A stretch of 48,023 nt of DNA from Alphaproteobacteria bacterium. GTDB lineage: Bacteria > Pseudomonadota > Alphaproteobacteria > Rhizobiales > Devosiaceae. The notes under the pieces are model-generated. The model was not told the origin of the DNA. It saw only the letters and a list, made by a program, of their open reading frames with translations, and did no database searches. This document shows, piece after piece, positions 41,592-48,023 of this stretch (positions are counted from its first letter, which is position 1; the number at the start of each line of letters is the position of its first letter). The stretch covers positions 1 to 48,023 of the forward strand of contig JAHJWO010000016.1 of assembly GCA_018828145.1 (NCBI GenBank), in the 5' to 3' direction. Position numbers and translations under genes: made by a program.

Positions 41592-43433
41592 TCAGGCCGA
41601 GTAGCGCTCCAGCACGGGGTCATCGGTCGTCTGCGCAAACAGGGTGAGTAGCTGGGTCGTATCCTCGAACGAACAGGCCCGGGAGAAGAGATAGCCCTGC
41701 CCCATCGTGCAGCCCAGTTCGGAAAGCATGCTGGCCTGCGCCGTGGTCTCGATGCCCTCGGCCACAAGACGCATATCCAGCTTGCGGGCAATATCGATGA
41801 GCGAGCCGACAACGACATCGCTGGCCCGGTCGATGCCCAGCCGGGCCACGAAGGAACGGTCGATCTTGATGATGTCGACCGGAAAGCTGAGCAGATGGGT
41901 GAGCGAGGCAAAGCCGGTACCGAAATCGTCGAGGGCGACGCGCAGGCCGCGCTGGCGCAAGGCACTGACGGCCTTGGGCACCATCTGGTCGCCGCCGGCC
42001 ATATAGACCGATTCATTGACCTCGAGAATCAGGTGCTTGAGCGGCACGCCGGCGCGACCGAAGGTATCGACGATGCGCGACTCCAGATCGCCGCGCTGGA
42101 AATCGCCCGTGGTGACGTTGATGCCGACATGCTGGAACGGAATGCCCATATCGAGCCAGTGACGGATGTCGGCCGCAATCCGGGTCAGCATCTGGCCGGT
42201 CAGCTGCCAGGCGATCCGCGGATCGGCCAGGGCAGCGTGGAATTCCCCGGCCGTGGCGATGCGGCCATCCGGCAGGCGCATCCGGGCCAGGGCCTCAATC
42301 CCCACGACTTCGGCCGTATCGAGCCGCACGATGGGCTGATAGTGGGGAAGGATGCGACCCTCGCCCATGGCCTGGTCGACATTGCGCACCATGGTGGCCC
42401 GTTCCAGCATGGAGGTGCGCAGGCCTGGCACGAAGCGTACGTAACCGCCGCGGCGGGTTTCCTTGGCGTGGTAGAGGGCGAAATCAGCATTCTGGCTCAG
42501 CGAGCCTTCGTCGACGCCATCGGGCCCGTACAGGGCGCCGCCAATGGTGATATGGGGGTCGATGGTCTGGTCACCCACCTCGATCAGCCCGCGTACCGCG
42601 CCCAGCATCCGCGTCGCAGCATCCTTGAGTGCTTCATCGGAATGACAGTCGGCCACCAGCACGGCAAACTCGTCGCCGCCGAGGCGGCAGGCGGTCAGCC
42701 CGGCATGGCAGTCCGCGATGCGCTCGGCCACGGTGCGGATCAGCATGTCGCCAAAGACGTGTCCGACCGTATCGTTGACCAGCTTGAGATGGTCGATATC
42801 GACCAGAAGCAGGCCGAACGGCTCATCCATGTGAATGGCACGGCTCAGCAGTTCGTTGAAATGGCCCCGGTTGGGCAGGCCGGTTAGCGCATCGAAATAG
42901 GCCAGGCGATGGTTGCGCTGGTTGGCCTGGTCGTGCGCGATGGCGATGGTGCAGAGATGCACGCAGGTCTGCACGATGCTGTGCTCCAGCGCATCGGGCC
43001 CCCGGTTGGTGCGATAGTAGAAGGCAAAAGTCGCGACGACCTTGCCGTCATGATCGCAAATGGGACTAGACCAGCAGGCACGCAGGCCGAGCGGTTCGGT
43101 GAGCGCGCGGTAGCCGTCCCAGAGCGGATCGGTGGCAATATCGGTGACGATGACTGGTTCGTTGCGAAATGCCGCGGTGCCGCAGGAGCCGATACCGGGA
43201 CCGATGGCGACCCCTTCCAGGGCGCTCGAATAGCTCAGCGGCAGGCTTGGCGCGGCCAGGGGATGCAGGATGCCCTCGGCATCGACCGTCAAAATGGAAC
43301 AGATGGCGCCGGGCGCCAGAGCCTGGGCGCGGCGGCACAGAAGATCGGCAACCACCACCAGCGGTTCGCCACAGGCAACCGCTTCCAGCACATCCGTCTG
43401 GAGCTGCAATAGCAGAGCGCTATCCGTGACCAT
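41592..43433 (-). CDS. GAF-GGDEF-EAL signalling protein (cyclic di-GMP)
   Basis: A 613-aa cytoplasmic protein without membrane spans. Residues about 20-165 are a GAF sensor domain (GPGIGSCGTAAFRNEPVIVTDI, RACWSSPICDHDGKVVATF). The diguanylate cyclase domain follows with DALTGLPNRGHF and the active-site CRLGGDEFAVLV; the RxxD inhibitory site expected eight residues before it is absent. The EAL phosphodiesterase domain has VVGIEALARM, LILEVNESVYM, ALDDFGTGFASL, IKIDRSF and VAEGIETTAQ, so key metal and catalytic residues look intact. Both synthesis and degradation of cyclic di-GMP are thus possible. The ligand of the GAF domain is unknown. Confidence 0.92.
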   Translation of the reverse strand: MVTDSALLLQLQTDVLEAVACGEPLVVVADLLCRRAQALAPGAICSILTVDAEGILHPLAAPSLPLSYSSALEGVAIGPGIGSCGTAAFRNEPVIVTDIATDPLWDGYRALTEPLGLRACWSSPICDHDGKVVATFAFYYRTNRGPDALEHSIVQTCVHLCTIAIAHDQANQRNHRLAYFDALTGLPNRGHFNELLSRAIHMDEPFGLLLVDIDHLKLVNDTVGHVFGDMLIRTVAERIADCHAGLTACRLGGDEFAVLVADCHSDEALKDAATRMLGAVRGLIEVGDQTIDPHITIGGALYGPDGVDEGSLSQNADFALYHAKETRRGGYVRFVPGLRTSMLERATMVRNVDQAMGEGRILPHYQPIVRLDTAEVVGIEALARMRLPDGRIATAGEFHAALADPRIAWQLTGQMLTRIAADIRHWLDMGIPFQHVGINVTTGDFQRGDLESRIVDTFGRAGVPLKHLILEVNESVYMAGGDQMVPKAVSALRQRGLRVALDDFGTGFASLTHLLSFPVDIIKIDRSFVARLGIDRASDVVVGSLIDIARKLDMRLVAEGIETTAQASMLSELGCTMGQGYLFSRACSFEDTTQLLTLFAQTTDDPVLERYSA

Positions 43434-43572
43434 CAAACCACCTCACACCCTGTGGCAGCATAGTGCGAGCACGTGAAGCCGGCGTTCCGAAGATCGCTGG
43501 AATTGCCGGTGACGCGGCAATGCCTCGTTAAGGCAAAGAACCGGCCGGCAGACAGATTCGTATGGGGAAAAA

Positions 43573-43648
43573 TGGTGCCCGGGACCGGAATCGAACCAGT
43601 GACACGCGGATTTTCAATCCGCTGCTCTACCAACTGAGCTACCCGGGC
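43573..43648 (-). tRNA. tRNA-Phe (GAA)
   Basis: The minus strand folds as a standard tRNA of 76 bases with CCA encoded: acceptor GCCCGGG/CCCGGGC, D-arm with TAGCTCAGTTGGTAGAGC, anticodon stem CGGAT/ATCCG around the loop TGAAAAT with anticodon GAA, and T-arm TTCGATTC. It follows yacG as in related genomes. Confidence 0.97.
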
Positions 43649-43791
43649 AATGGGGCGGAAAGGTCCGCCCGGCGACAAGCCACGGGCCTTATAGGTGATG
43701 GGTTTTGCCCGTGCAAGCGGGAAAAGGGCATGTGGAAAAGGAGTTTGCAGCAGGCAGCTGACGGACGGCTATACGCGCAAGATAAAACAGG

Positions 43792-43844
43792 CCCCCTCAC
43801 CCGGCGCGGCGCGCCGACCTCTCCCCCAGAGGGAGAGGTGAAGG
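43792..43844. repeat. Palindromic intergenic repeat between yacG and tRNA-Phe
   Basis: CCCCTCAC followed by a GC-rich palindrome (GGCGCGGCGCGCC type) and then the hairpin ACCTCTCCC (43817-43825) / GGGAGAGGT (43831-43839). The ACCTCTCCC...GGGAGAGGT core resembles the arms at 11229-11440. It abuts the yacG stop and may act as its 3' hairpin. Confidence 0.6.
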
Positions 43845-44045
43845 CTAGATATTATCGTCTTCGTCGTAATCGGGGATAACATTGTCGCCGTCACCGGTTT
43901 CCGGCTCGTCGTCGCGCGCGGGGATGACGTAGCTGCCGGTCAGCCAGCGGTTGAGGTCGACATCGGCACAGCGCTTGGAGCAGAAGGGCTTGAAGGCCTC
44001 GACGCTCGGCTTGCCGCAGATCGGGCATTTCCGTTCGGCGGCCAT
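43845..44045 (-). CDS. yacG: DNA gyrase inhibitor / zinc-finger protein YacG
   Basis: A 66-aa small zinc protein. The four zinc cysteines are in CPICGKP and [19 protein letters not shown]. An acidic tail ([20 protein letters not shown]) is typical. In E. coli YacG binds GyrB and inhibits gyrase. The start overlaps the maf stop by one base, so the two are coupled. Confidence 0.93.
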   Translation of the reverse strand: MAAERKCPICGKPSVEAFKPFCSKRCADVDLNRWLTGSYVIPARDDEPETGDGDNVIPDYDEDDNI

Positions 44046-44683
44046 CAGACGCCCGACAGGGTGGACTGATTGAGCCAGTTGAAATGCACCGGATAGCCCT
44101 CGCCGGCGAGAAGCTGGGCGGTTTCCATCAGCGGCAGGCCGACCACGCCGGTATAGGAGCCGGACAGCTTGACCACGAAGGCGCCGGCAATGCCCTGGAT
44201 GGCGTAGCCGCCGGCCTTGTCGCGCCATTCGGCACTGGCCAGATAGGCTTCCATCTCGCGGGTGGAGAGGCGCTTGAAGCGGATGCGGGTCTCGACCAGG
44301 CGCTGGCGCTTGGCGCCGGAGGGCGTCAGCACGGTGAGGGCAGTATAGACGCGGTGGGCGCGGCCGGAGAGCAGGCGGAGGCATTCGGACGCCTCTTCCA
44401 TGGTCTCGGCCTTGGGCAGGATGCGCCGGCCCACGGCAACCACCGTATCGGCGGCCAGCACCAGCGCACCACTGCCGAAGCCGGCGGAGCGCGCCTTGTG
44501 CTGGGCGGTCAGCGCCTTGAGATCGGCCAGGCGGATGGCCAGCTTGCGCGGCAGTTCGCCCTTTTCGGGCGTCTCATCGACATGGGCCGGCACCAGATGT
44601 TCGGGCTCGATGCCGATCTGGTTGAGCAGAGCGAGCCGGCGCGGCGAGGCGGAGGCCAGGATCAGGTCCGGACGGCTGGCCAT
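44045..44683 (-). CDS. maf: Maf-family nucleoside triphosphate pyrophosphatase
   Basis: A 212-aa cytoplasmic pyrophosphatase that removes modified or non-canonical nucleotides. [19 protein letters not shown] is the P-loop-like signature at residues 7-25; [15 protein letters not shown] with the catalytic Asp and [20 protein letters not shown] (landmarks) are conserved. It follows infA by 10 bases and precedes yacG with overlap, an arrangement known in this order. Confidence 0.94.
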   Translation of the reverse strand: MASRPDLILASASPRRLALLNQIGIEPEHLVPAHVDETPEKGELPRKLAIRLADLKALTAQHKARSAGFGSGALVLAADTVVAVGRRILPKAETMEEASECLRLLSGRAHRVYTALTVLTPSGAKRQRLVETRIRFKRLSTREMEAYLASAEWRDKAGGYAIQGIAGAFVVKLSGSYTGVVGLPLMETAQLLAGEGYPVHFNWLNQSTLSGV

Positions 44684-44693
44684 CTCTGGAGCC

Positions 44694-44912
44694 CTATTTG
44701 AAACGGTAGGTGATGCGGCCCTTGGTCAGGTCATATGGCGTCATTTCGCACAGGACCTTGTCGCCAGCCAGGACGCGGATGCGATTCTTGCGCATGCGGC
44801 CGGCGGTGTGAGCAATGATCTCGTGCTCGTTCTCCAATTTGACGCGGAACGTCGCATTGGGAAGCAATTCAGTCACCACGCCCGGAAATTCGAGCACTTC
44901 TTCCTTCGCCAT
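44694..44912 (-). CDS. infA: Translation initiation factor IF-1
   Basis: A 72-aa OB-fold protein that binds the ribosomal A site during initiation. [50 protein letters not shown] and [13 protein letters not shown] are the whole standard IF-1. AGGAG lies six bases upstream of the ATG at 44912. Confidence 0.97.
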   Translation of the reverse strand: MAKEEVLEFPGVVTELLPNATFRVKLENEHEIIAHTAGRMRKNRIRVLAGDKVLCEMTPYDLTKGRITYRFK

Positions 44913-44986
44913 ACTGTCTCCTGAAGGACCCATGGGGCATTGATTTGCCGGCCGGGGGTCGGAAATTGGCCGGAACCTACTTCAAT

Positions 44987-45946
44987 TCAATGGATTTGTG
45001 AACCACCGGAAACCAGCGGCTCAAGGCGCTCGCGCACCCGCTTCCTGAGGCTGTCGCGCAACTCGCGATAAGCGCTCAGCACGACCTCGCGGCTGCCCTC
45101 CACCAGGGACGGATCGGCCACCTGCCAGGATTCGACGGCACCGGCCTCCAGACCCTTGCGGGCCACGGCTTCCAGGGCGTCGTCGGAAAGGGTGATGACC
45201 AGATCGAAGCGGTTGGCAACGAGCTCGTCCAGGATATGGGGCGTGTGCACGCTCATATCAATACCGATCTCTTCCATCACCTCATGCACGAACTGGTCGG
45301 CCTTGCCGCCATTGACACCGACCGAGCGGGCAATAATGCGGCCGGGAAAGGCCTGGCGGGCCAGAGCCGCGGCGATGGGCGAGCGCACCGAATTCATCGA
45401 GCAGACGAAAAGCACGGTGGGAAGCTCGCTCTTGCTCTCGTCGATGCGGCTTGCATAGGGCTGGACGGCGCAGATCAGCGTGAAGAGGCGCCGGGCGGTG
45501 TTGAGATCGATGATCAGCTTGTTTTCGAGCCGGGTGCGCAGCAGTTCAGCCGCTTCGTTGTGCATGCCGCGGCGGGCCATGTCGACGGTTTCGATCTGGA
45601 ACGGCTGGGCGGAGCGGATGGCTTCGTAATAGGCGTCGCGGATGCGGAAATAATCGCGGATGAGTCGGCGGAACGGGGTCAGCGACAGGTAATGCGCGGC
45701 AATGGGCTGGAAGGTCTCGGGATGCCGCACGTCGAGCACGATGGAATTGCCGACGATGGACATATGCAGCGCGAAGGGCCCCTTGGCGGCAACGCGGGCC
45801 GGACGGAAGCTGTTGTCTTCGAGCAGGTCATAGATGGCGATGCGCCATTCATGCACCTCGTCGGGATTGATCGAGGTGATGGTATTGGGGTCGAGCGTGA
45901 CGGTGACCAGGCGATCGGTGTCGGTGGGCTTGGCCTGGCTTTCCAT
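44987..45946 (-). CDS. UPF0262 domain fused to low-molecular-weight protein tyrosine phosphatase
   Basis: A 319-aa protein in two parts. Residues about 8-161 match the UPF0262 family (VHEWRIAIYDLLEDNSF, PFALHMSIVGNSIVLDVRHP, LIRDYFRIRDAYYEAIRSA). Residues about 172-319 are a low-molecular-weight tyrosine phosphatase or ArsC-like domain with P-loop C182SMNSVR188S (C-x5-R-S) and general-acid Asp in QVADPSLV. In rhizobia I know these as two adjacent genes in the same place between hisD and infA; here they are one chain with no stop or start between. The ATG at 45946 lies eight bases after the hisD stop; an overlapping TTG is the alternative. Substrate unknown. Confidence 0.87.
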   Translation of the reverse strand: MESQAKPTDTDRLVTVTLDPNTITSINPDEVHEWRIAIYDLLEDNSFRPARVAAKGPFALHMSIVGNSIVLDVRHPETFQPIAAHYLSLTPFRRLIRDYFRIRDAYYEAIRSAQPFQIETVDMARRGMHNEAAELLRTRLENKLIIDLNTARRLFTLICAVQPYASRIDESKSELPTVLFVCSMNSVRSPIAAALARQAFPGRIIARSVGVNGGKADQFVHEVMEEIGIDMSVHTPHILDELVANRFDLVITLSDDALEAVARKGLEAGAVESWQVADPSLVEGSREVVLSAYRELRDSLRKRVRERLEPLVSGGSQIH

Positions 45947-45954
45947 CGAAATGC

Positions 45955-47247
45955 TCAACGGTTGAGCCTTATGGAAATCGAGCGGCCATGGCCGTCGAGG
46001 GCTTCGATTTCGGCAAGCGTCACCGCAGCCTCGCTGAGCGCAGCGAGCGAGGAGGGATCGCAGCCGAGGATGGAGGTCCGCTTCATGAAATCGAGCACGC
46101 CGAGGCCGGAGGCGAAGCGGGCCGAGCGGGCGGTGGGCAGCACGTGGTTGGAGCCGCCGACATAGTCGCCGATGGCTTCGGGCGTGTGGTGTCCGAGGAA
46201 GATTGCGCCGGCATGGCGGATGGCACCCAGCAGCGACTGCGGATCGTCGACGGCCAGCTCGACATGCTCGGAAGCGATGCGGTTGGCCAGCGTCGCGGCC
46301 TCGGCGAGCGATGCGACGGTGATGACGGCGCCGAATTCATCCCAGCCCTGGCGGGCGATATCCTGTTTGGGGAGGAGAGAAAGCTGGCGATCGACCTCGG
46401 CCTCCACCGCGTCGGCGAGGCGAGGCTCAGTGGTGACCAGAATGGACTGGGCCCCGGAGCCGTGTTCGGCCTGGGCGATGAGATCGGCGGCGACCCAGGC
46501 GGGATTGGCCGAACCGTCGGCGATGACGAGCACTTCTGACGGCCCGGCGATCATGTCGATGCCGACCTGGCCGAAGACCTGGCGCTTGGCCGCGGCGACA
46601 TAGGCATTGCCGGGACCCATGATCTTGTCGACCCGAGGGATGGTGGCGGTGCCATAGGCGAGCGCGGCCACGGCCTGGGCGCCGCCGATGCGGTAGATCT
46701 CGGTGACGCCGGCGATCTGGGCGGCGAGCAGGATGGCGGAACTGATCTGGCCATTGGGCGTGGGCACCACCATGGCGATGCGCTCGACCCCGGCGACCTT
46801 GGCGGGCACGGCATTCATCAGCACGGAGGATGGATAAGAGGCGAGCCCCCCCGGCACATAGATGCCGGCGGCATCGACCGGAGTCCAGCGCGTGCCCAAG
46901 GTCACGCCCAGATGATCGGTATAGATGTGATCAACCGGCTTCTGCTTTTCGTGATGGGCGCGAATGCGGTCATGCGCCGTCTGCAGCGCCGAGCGCACCT
47001 CGTCGGTGACGCGCGCGGCGGTTGCGTCGATCTCGGCCTCGGTGATGCGCAGGGTCTGAGCGGTGACGCCCGAGCGATCGAACTTGTTGGTCAATTCGAC
47101 CAGAGCGACGTCCCCCCGCGCCCGGACATCGGCAATAATGCCGGCGACGGTGTCGTTGACGTCCTGGCTGGACTCGCGCTTGCCAGCGAGCAGATCCTGG
47201 AATCGCTGCTCGAAATCCGAGTCGGCGCTATCGAGGCGGATGGGCAT
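45955..47247 (-). CDS. hisD: Histidinol dehydrogenase
   Basis: A 430-aa cytoplasmic zinc enzyme oxidising histidinol to histidine, the last two steps of the pathway. It starts MPIRLDSADSDFEQRFQDLL. Landmarks are GTRWTPVDAAGIYVPGG, DKIMGPGNAYVAAAKRQVFG, DMIAGPSEVLVIADGSANP, DLIAQAEHGSGAQSILVT and VGGSNHVLPTARSARF. AGGA lies six bases upstream of the ATG at 47247. It lies in a run of genes (DUF2948 to yacG) that looks like one transcription unit with spacers of 2-75 bases; other histidine genes are not here. Confidence 0.96.
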   Translation of the reverse strand: MPIRLDSADSDFEQRFQDLLAGKRESSQDVNDTVAGIIADVRARGDVALVELTNKFDRSGVTAQTLRITEAEIDATAARVTDEVRSALQTAHDRIRAHHEKQKPVDHIYTDHLGVTLGTRWTPVDAAGIYVPGGLASYPSSVLMNAVPAKVAGVERIAMVVPTPNGQISSAILLAAQIAGVTEIYRIGGAQAVAALAYGTATIPRVDKIMGPGNAYVAAAKRQVFGQVGIDMIAGPSEVLVIADGSANPAWVAADLIAQAEHGSGAQSILVTTEPRLADAVEAEVDRQLSLLPKQDIARQGWDEFGAVITVASLAEAATLANRIASEHVELAVDDPQSLLGAIRHAGAIFLGHHTPEAIGDYVGGSNHVLPTARSARFASGLGVLDFMKRTSILGCDPSSLAALSEAAVTLAEIEALDGHGRSISIRLNR

Positions 47248-47254
47248 GGATATC

Positions 47255-47689
47255 CTAGTCCAGAGCGTGGGCGGGCTTGGCGGAGGCTGCCCAGATGGCG
47301 CCCAGGTCGGAGAGCCTGGCCTCAAGGCATTCGACGCCGAGGCGCACGGTGCCGCCACCGGCAAAGCTCAGCTCGACAATGCCGGCCGGCCCATCGATGG
47401 GCTTGAAGGTGATGGCCAGCAATTCGAGCACGCCTTCGGGCGCGGATGGATCGAAGCCGTTGGTGACGACGGACTGCACGGCATCGAAATGCAGCGCCGC
47501 GCGCTTGCGCACGCCCTTGTCGCGGCGACCCTGGCCGGATTCCCAATCGAAGCGGTTCATCAGCAGCGCGAAGCGGCGATCGCCGCGCGCATAGCCCATA
47601 TCGGCGACGCGCACGACGGCATCCTGCACATGGGTAGAGATGACTTCGAGGTCTTCGGTATCAAGCGCGAGAAGTTTCAGGTCGGTCAT
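47255..47689 (-). CDS. DUF2948 family protein
   Basis: A 144-aa protein of the DUF2948 family that often precedes hisD in Hyphomicrobiales. MTDLKLLALDTEDLEVISTH, VQDAVVRVADMGYARGDRRF and LLMNRFDWESGQ are the family core. It has no signal or membrane segment. The ATG at 47689 was chosen over a frame reaching upstream. It ends seven bases before the hisD start, so is cotranscribed. Function is unknown. Confidence 0.88.
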   Translation of the reverse strand: MTDLKLLALDTEDLEVISTHVQDAVVRVADMGYARGDRRFALLMNRFDWESGQGRRDKGVRKRAALHFDAVQSVVTNGFDPSAPEGVLELLAITFKPIDGPAGIVELSFAGGGTVRLGVECLEARLSDLGAIWAASAKPAHALD

Positions 47690-48023
47690 AGCTGGTCGGC
47701 CCTTGGCAATGGAATGACCGTATCTGGTCAACCCAACCCCGATCTACAAGCTTGGCGGCATGGGGGCAATGCGGGCGGGGAGAAAAGGACGTGCGCAAGC
47801 GCCGCCTGGATCGCGGTTATCGAGAGAGACGGGCCCCGAGGCGGATGCCGCCCCTGGTAATTTAAAAACGAGACGACAACCGCCTCGGGGCGCCGGTTTT
47901 TGGAACAGTCCCGGTTATCGCGCCGCATGATCGCTCGCCATGCTGCGGCCGGATCTCGAACCTGCGCGAGAGGCAAAGCCCGCGCCCGGCCCACCCCGCC
48001 ACTGTTCGCCTGCAGGCCGCCCA
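47690..48023. other. Intergenic end region with hairpin and possible leader peptide
   Basis: No convincing gene occupies these 334 bases; frames on both strands lack recognisable protein features. A 12-base perfect inverted repeat GCCCCGAGGCGG (47833-47844) / CCGCCTCGGGGC (47880-47891), followed by TTTTT at 47897-47901, looks like a terminator or attenuator on the plus strand. Inside it is a tiny ORF, ATG at 47845 to TAA at 47865, coding M-P-P-L-V-I. The promoter of the DUF2948-hisD unit must also lie here. Confidence 0.5.

Noticed and set aside
43562..43879. Plus-strand open frame through the tRNA-Phe gene
   Set aside because: The tRNA fold explains the sequence; the frame continues into an intergenic repeat.
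47930..47990. T-arm-like sequence (GGTTCGAGATCC on the minus strand) suggesting another tRNA
   Set aside because: The loop and stem do not pair as a T-arm, and no acceptor, D or anticodon arms can be built around it.
47728..47994. Minus-strand frame of 88 codons upstream of DUF2948
   Set aside because: It crosses the perfect inverted repeat and terminator-like hairpin, has a Pro/Arg-rich composition and no convincing ribosome-binding site.
1..48023. CRISPR arrays, insertion sequences, prophage or integrative element
   Set aside because: No regularly spaced repeats, transposase, integrase or phage-like genes were seen; composition and gene packing look uniform through the window.

Overview
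The window is GC-rich, tightly packed bacterial DNA with 47 protein genes (one cut by the left edge) and one tRNA-Phe gene. The run DUF2948 - hisD - UPF0262/phosphatase - infA - maf - yacG - tRNA-Phe (43.5-47.7 kb) is an order I know from alphaproteobacteria of the Hyphomicrobiales. Together with the fbp/dpp-type transporters, AglA-type alpha-glucosidases, EtfBA and Tct system, it suggests a free-living, sugar- and organic-acid-scavenging member of that order. A Devosia-like genome fits, but the genus is a guess. I see no insertion sequence, prophage, integrase or CRISPR array.

Layout. 1-6.7 kb: the end of an iron-type ABC permease gene, then a complete peptide/nickel-type ABC importer (binding protein, two permeases, fused double ATPase) with a large inverted repeat between the binding protein and the permeases. 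6.7-9.8 kb (minus): beta-glucosidase and alpha-glucosidase in one unit behind a perfect LacI-type palindrome. 9.8-15.2 kb (minus): a small Ala-rich protein, Mrp ATPase, small-type transaldolase, aromatic aminotransferase and EtfB-EtfA. 15.4-21.4 kb: M20 amidohydrolase, AbrB-type membrane protein, a small exported protein, a second alpha-glucosidase, cupin, ABM-domain protein and hydroxyacid dehydrogenase. 21.6-24.8 kb: circularly permuted ATP-grasp, alpha-E and transglutaminase-fold genes in one operon; the transglutaminase lacks its cysteine. 24.8-28.0 kb (minus): an OXA-like class D beta-lactamase, a CNNM/CorC-type protein and an AEC transporter. 28.0-31.1 kb: glpD-glpK behind an elaborate operator region. 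31.1-34.4 kb: Tat-type CAP lipoprotein, streptomycin-kinase-like APH(6), a 58-aa membrane protein and uxaC.

34.5-41.6 kb is the most unusual section: a 55-aa membrane protein, an OmpR-type response regulator, and an 820-aa protein in which a complete sensor histidine kinase is fused in frame to a membrane-crossing segment and an ABC-type periplasmic binding domain. A tctCBA tricarboxylate transporter operon faces it. The tctC promoter carries two CTGTCAC repeats with an 11-bp period, the geometry used by OmpR/PhoB-family regulators. My working hypothesis is that the fused kinase senses a carboxylate through its own tethered binding domain and the regulator drives tctCBA. 41.6-43.4 kb holds a GAF-GGDEF-EAL protein. 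The last 334 bases contain no convincing gene, but do hold a tiny Leu-Val-Ile leader-like ORF inside a large hairpin.

Several interspersed palindromic repeat families occur between genes (3.2, 11.2-11.4, 16.6, 21.5 and 43.8 kb). Convergent gene pairs are nearly touching (6673/6677, 18039/18045, 20170/20171, 31134/31148) or overlap (24822-24844). All functional calls come from reading motifs; no database search was possible.
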